The notes beneath the pieces are model-generated. The model searched no databases. It was not told the DNA's origin and worked only from the letters and a program-made list of their open reading frames with translations. The translations under genes were made by a program, and so were the position numbers. Source: Proteobacteria bacterium UBA1858 (GTDB lineage: Bacteria > Pseudomonadota > Gammaproteobacteria > UBA4575). Taken from it: a DNA stretch of 17,700 nucleotides. Shown here piece after piece: positions 15,149 to 17,700 of this stretch. Numbering within the stretch: the stretch's first letter is position 1; every line of letters begins with the position of its first letter. The stretch spans positions 25,935 to 43,634 of the forward strand of contig DDIE01000035.1 of the NCBI GenBank assembly GCA_002338385.1, given 5' to 3'.

Positions 15149-16087
15149 TCATGGTAGGGTATTGACGGTTATTTTTTCACCCAATTGGATATGCATCAAA
15201 TCATACCCCATCTCAATCCGTCCAGGATAATCTTGTCTGATCTGCGCCAAAGCAGATTCTTCCGTCATACCGAATAACAATACATGATTAAAAACAGCCA
15301 GGCGTGGCTGGGTTTTTTGCAATACCTTGGCCAGCTGTTGGGGATTAGTATGATAGGCCATGATTTTTGCTAGGCGTGGATTACGTGCCACTAGCGTGGC
15401 ATCTGAGCCGGCTATTTCATGAATCAGCACATCAACATCTTGCGCATGTTTAATGAGATTGTCTGAGTATGTCGTATCACCAGAGATCAACACCGAACGA
15501 TCACCAAAATCCAAGCGGTAGCCCAGTGCAGGCTCAACGGGTTTGTGATCGACATAAAATGCTGTAATTGTCACCCCACTCGCTTGATAAATAACGCCCT
15601 GCGTCACTTCCTCACTGAGCAGCTGAGCATGCTCATGACGCACATTGCTGGTGCGATAATGGATATCTTTATGATACATACTGCGCAACGCATCAATAGT
15701 ATGTTTGGTACCCTCAGGGCCATATACTTTGAGTGCTGACGGGCGCTGATAGATCCACCCAGTGATCCATAAATCATCCAGTCCGGTAATGTGGTCGGAG
15801 TGCAAATGAGTAATAAAGACCTGTTCAATCTGATCTGGAGTTATGTCTGCCTGATGGAGACGAATAACTGCACCCCGACCAGCATCAAATAAAAAATACT
15901 TACCACCCGCCTGAATCAGTGTCGCTGACCCATAACGTTCTGCACTGAGTCTAGGTGTGCCCGTGCCTAACAACGTGATCTCCAGATAATCCGCCCATGT
16001 CAGTGAGCCACAGAGACAGAGTAAAAGTATCGCGAGGCAACGACGCTTGAATAAGCGTCTATTGAGCGCATCAGTAAAGTATCCCAT
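15149..16087 (-). CDS. Exported metallo-beta-lactamase-fold hydrolase (RNase Z/arylsulfatase-like)
   Basis: With the ATG at 16087 this is a 312-residue protein. I reject the TTG start at 16162, which would lie in a terminator hairpin and put 25 residues before the signal peptide. After a basic N-terminus (NRRLFKRR) a hydrophobic stretch (CLAILLLCLCGSLTWA) is a signal peptide. The metal-binding motif THLHSDHITGLDD gives H94, H96, D98 and H99. Further ligand motifs are DHKPVEPALGYR and SGDTTYSDN, and a late FNHVLL. The DHxxxxxxGYR layout resembles RNase Z and related AtsA-like arylsulfatases, but export argues against tRNA processing. The substrate is unknown. The gene is just upstream of folP and may be co-transcribed with it. 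Confidence 0.82.
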   Translation of the reverse strand: MGYFTDALNRRLFKRRCLAILLLCLCGSLTWADYLEITLLGTGTPRLSAERYGSATLIQAGGKYFLFDAGRGAVIRLHQADITPDQIEQVFITHLHSDHITGLDDLWITGWIYQRPSALKVYGPEGTKHTIDALRSMYHKDIHYRTSNVRHEHAQLLSEEVTQGVIYQASGVTITAFYVDHKPVEPALGYRLDFGDRSVLISGDTTYSDNLIKHAQDVDVLIHEIAGSDATLVARNPRLAKIMAYHTNPQQLAKVLQKTQPRLAVFNHVLLFGMTEESALAQIRQDYPGRIEMGYDLMHIQLGEKITVNTLP

Positions 16088-16160
16088 AGCCAAATTAAAA
16101 CCGAGCGGGCGTGGAATAGCAAGTCTGAAATAGTGCCTGACTGGAAAAGTCAGCGCGCAC

Positions 16161-16185
16161 AAAAAAGCCCCCTGCCGGGGGCTTT
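16161..16185 (-). terminator. Intrinsic terminator of the porin gene
   Basis: AAAGCCCCC (16164-16172) and GGGGGCTTT (16177-16185) form a perfect 9-bp stem with a TGCC loop. On the minus strand it ends in a run of U (A-run 16161-16166 on the plus strand). It lies about 70 bases after the porin stop and isolates the porin from the metallo-hydrolase gene downstream. Confidence 0.85.
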
Positions 16186-16255
16186 CTGAGCCATCAATGA
16201 TTGACTATTAGACCAAAATCACTAACAACTCGAGTTCGCTAAATTACACTGGTGA

Positions 16256-17523
16256 TTAGAACCATTGAACAAGACCGATAGCCCATAATTCTGCGTCTTC
16301 ACCTACAGCATTACCACTGGTATTTATACCAAAGTCGTATTGCGCAGCATCCTCATTATTAACCTCTGAATAAGTCAACCGAAGTTCTGTTCCCGCTGGC
16401 ATTGTGTAATAAACGCCTAAGTTAAATGCCTCAGCATCAGAATCATTAAGATCAGATCCAAAATTCTCAATTTCGTCTGCATTCATGTATGACCCACGAA
16501 CATCAAAGCCATTACCAAAGTTAAACACACCTGAAACCATCCATGCATCTCGCTCTGAGTCTATGTTACCGCTACCATCACCAAGGTTAGTTAACATACC
16601 ACCCGTAGTAGTTGCACAATCATCCCATTCATATTCTAACATCTCATACATAGCTGCCAACTTTATAAAACGACCACCATCCATGTTATGGATATAACGA
16701 CCCGCGATGCGAATAGTCTCATCGTCAGAATCCGAGCATGCGTGAGTGGCGGCTGCCCACTCCTCATGCTTTTCGTAAGTTAGGGCGACCCATACACTAT
16801 CACCAGATGCAAGAGATGTGTCATACGCAACACCTGTAGACCAGATACGTGGATCTAGTTCCACAATACCGCTAGCTGAAGTAACTTCAACTTCATCACC
16901 AGGTGTGGTTGGATGAGCATTTGTTGTAGCGACACGAAAATTGAAACCATTGATATTTGGGCTGAAATACTGAATGATTTCTTCCTGACGACGGTTAAAC
17001 GCTTGTGAACCGCCAAACGCAGGAACTAGGGTGTTGAATTGAAAACCACCATTGTAAAAAAACCTTCACCATAACCAAGGTTACCCATGATGGACGTATG
17101 AGAATCAGCACCCGCATCATAGAAAGGATCAACCCACTGCGCGACCATTTCGTTGGCAGGTAATAACCATTGGCCTACCATGATTTCACCAAATGAACCT
17201 TTAAGACCTAACTTGGAATTACGGTTACACCAGCCATTGCCTGGATAACCATTTAGACTGTTGTGGAATGTGAATTGCTCACACTGTAACGTGGCTTGTA
17301 AACCAGCAAAGCCGGTATCAATAGTTGCTGCAAAACCTATATTTGCTGCATTACCACTGATTCGTGAAGTATCTCGCGCGCCGTTATCAACAGTTTCAAT
17401 GGAATAGTTTTGCCAACCATAAATGGTCCAATTGGAGTCAGCATTCCCTCCACCGACACCACCAGCATGAGCACTTATAGCACTAAGTGCTAATAATGCA
17501 GTTGTAAGTTTCAATATTTTCAT
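16256..17523 (-). CDS. Outer-membrane porin, interrupted by a one-base frameshift
   Basis: A beta-barrel porin. The N-terminal part has a signal peptide (MKILKLTTALLALSAISAHA) and porin-like strands (NWTIYGWQNYSIETVD, KLGLKGSFGEIMVGQW). Reading in frame, translation stops at 17028-17026 after GEGFFTMVVFNSTP. One extra base at the A7 run (17056-17062) gives an open frame (GFFYNGGFQFNTLVPAFGG...) that joins the remaining coding region and ends in LVQWF, the C-terminal phenylalanine typical of outer-membrane barrels. The repaired protein would be 422 residues. AGGGAG precedes the ATG. Cysteines occur in loop-like stretches (CEQF, GWCNR, HACSDS, DDCATT), so disulfides are possible. The shift may be a sequencing error, a mutation or a phase-variable state. 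Confidence 0.85.
17056..17062. repeat. A7 homopolymer at the porin frameshift
   Basis: A run of seven A on the plus strand (seven T in the coding strand, codons GGT TTT TTT ACA). Eight bases would restore the full porin frame, so this run marks the site of the shift to within a few bases. Confidence 0.8.
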
Positions 17524-17700
17524 TAAATCTCCCTCGAATGTTTTTAGTGCATGTTGTGTTGCTTTTTTACAACAAAAATAGAAAACACAACGTGTAATAT
17601 TCTCAAGACTTGCTGCCTCTGATGTGTAAGCGGCATTAAACCCTGATAGGGAGCTATTTAATATTATTTAACAGTTTCAATATGTAATATTTGTCATATA
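17524..17700 (-). promoter_or_regulatory. Leader and probable promoter region of the porin gene
   Basis: No gene is seen here. Next to the ATG is the ribosome binding site AGGGAG (on the minus strand, near 17529-17534). An inverted repeat GTTGTGTT (17553-17560) and AACACAAC (17584-17591), 23 bases apart, could form a stem in the leader or bind a regulator. Two weak promoter candidates are present on the minus strand, TTGAGA with TCTATT 18 bases downstream, and a TTGAAA further upstream; neither is convincing. Confidence 0.4.

Noticed and set aside
16088..16162. TTG start extending the metallo-hydrolase by 25 residues
   Set aside because: It starts inside the porin terminator and buries the signal peptide; the ATG at 16087 fits an exported protein.
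16256..16864. C-terminal porin half as an independent 202-residue gene
   Set aside because: The frame is open far upstream to the A7 run and the apparent GTG start has no ribosome binding site or signal peptide; it is the rest of the broken porin.

Overview
The window looks like a stretch of chromosome from a Gram-negative methylotroph, probably a gammaproteobacterium. Three C1 modules lie close together: the end of a tetrahydromethanopterin (H4MPT) formyltransferase/hydrolase operon (fhcA'-fhcD-fhcC), a methanethiol oxidase operon (mtoX-sco-mauG-like with two TlpA-like thioredoxins), and an NAD-linked molybdenum/tungsten formate dehydrogenase (fdhB-fdhA). Signal peptides, c-type haem proteins and an outer-membrane porin show a Gram-negative envelope. 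A Methylophaga-like DMS/methanethiol degrader is one reading, but the sequence alone does not fix the genus. I saw no rRNA, tRNA, CRISPR array, transposase or integrase.

Layout. 1-2653 (+): fhcA (5' end cut by the window edge), fhcD and fhcC, tightly spaced. 2751-3023 (+): a small DUF4242 protein, followed by a strong hairpin. 3085-8228 (-): read from its promoter, this is mtoX, a terminator-like hairpin, a Sco-like gene, a di-haem peroxidase, two TlpA-like thioredoxins and a 94-residue unknown protein. 8229-8541: a divergent regulatory gap with a good mtoX promoter and a perfect palindrome. 8557-9132 (+): a second, canonical Sco protein. 9156-9554 (-): pterin-4a-carbinolamine dehydratase. 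9707-14159 (+): fdhB and fdhA. 14190-14228: a bidirectional terminator. 14297-16087 (-): folP and an exported metallo-beta-lactamase-fold hydrolase. 16256-17523 (-): an outer-membrane porin broken by a one-base shift at a run of seven A.

How it fits together. MtoX converts methanethiol in the periplasm to formaldehyde, sulfide and hydrogen peroxide. Formaldehyde enters the H4MPT pathway, whose last steps are made by FhcABCD and release formate. FdhAB then oxidises formate to CO2 and makes NADH. Carbinolamine dehydratase and FolP belong to pterin biosynthesis. The Sco, MauG-like and TlpA-like proteins next to mtoX look like a dedicated periplasmic maturation and redox set for the copper enzyme. 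The mtoX-sco-mauG core is known from Hyphomicrobium and other bacteria. The two extra thioredoxins, the 94-residue protein and the position between formate-producing and formate-consuming operons are the least familiar parts.
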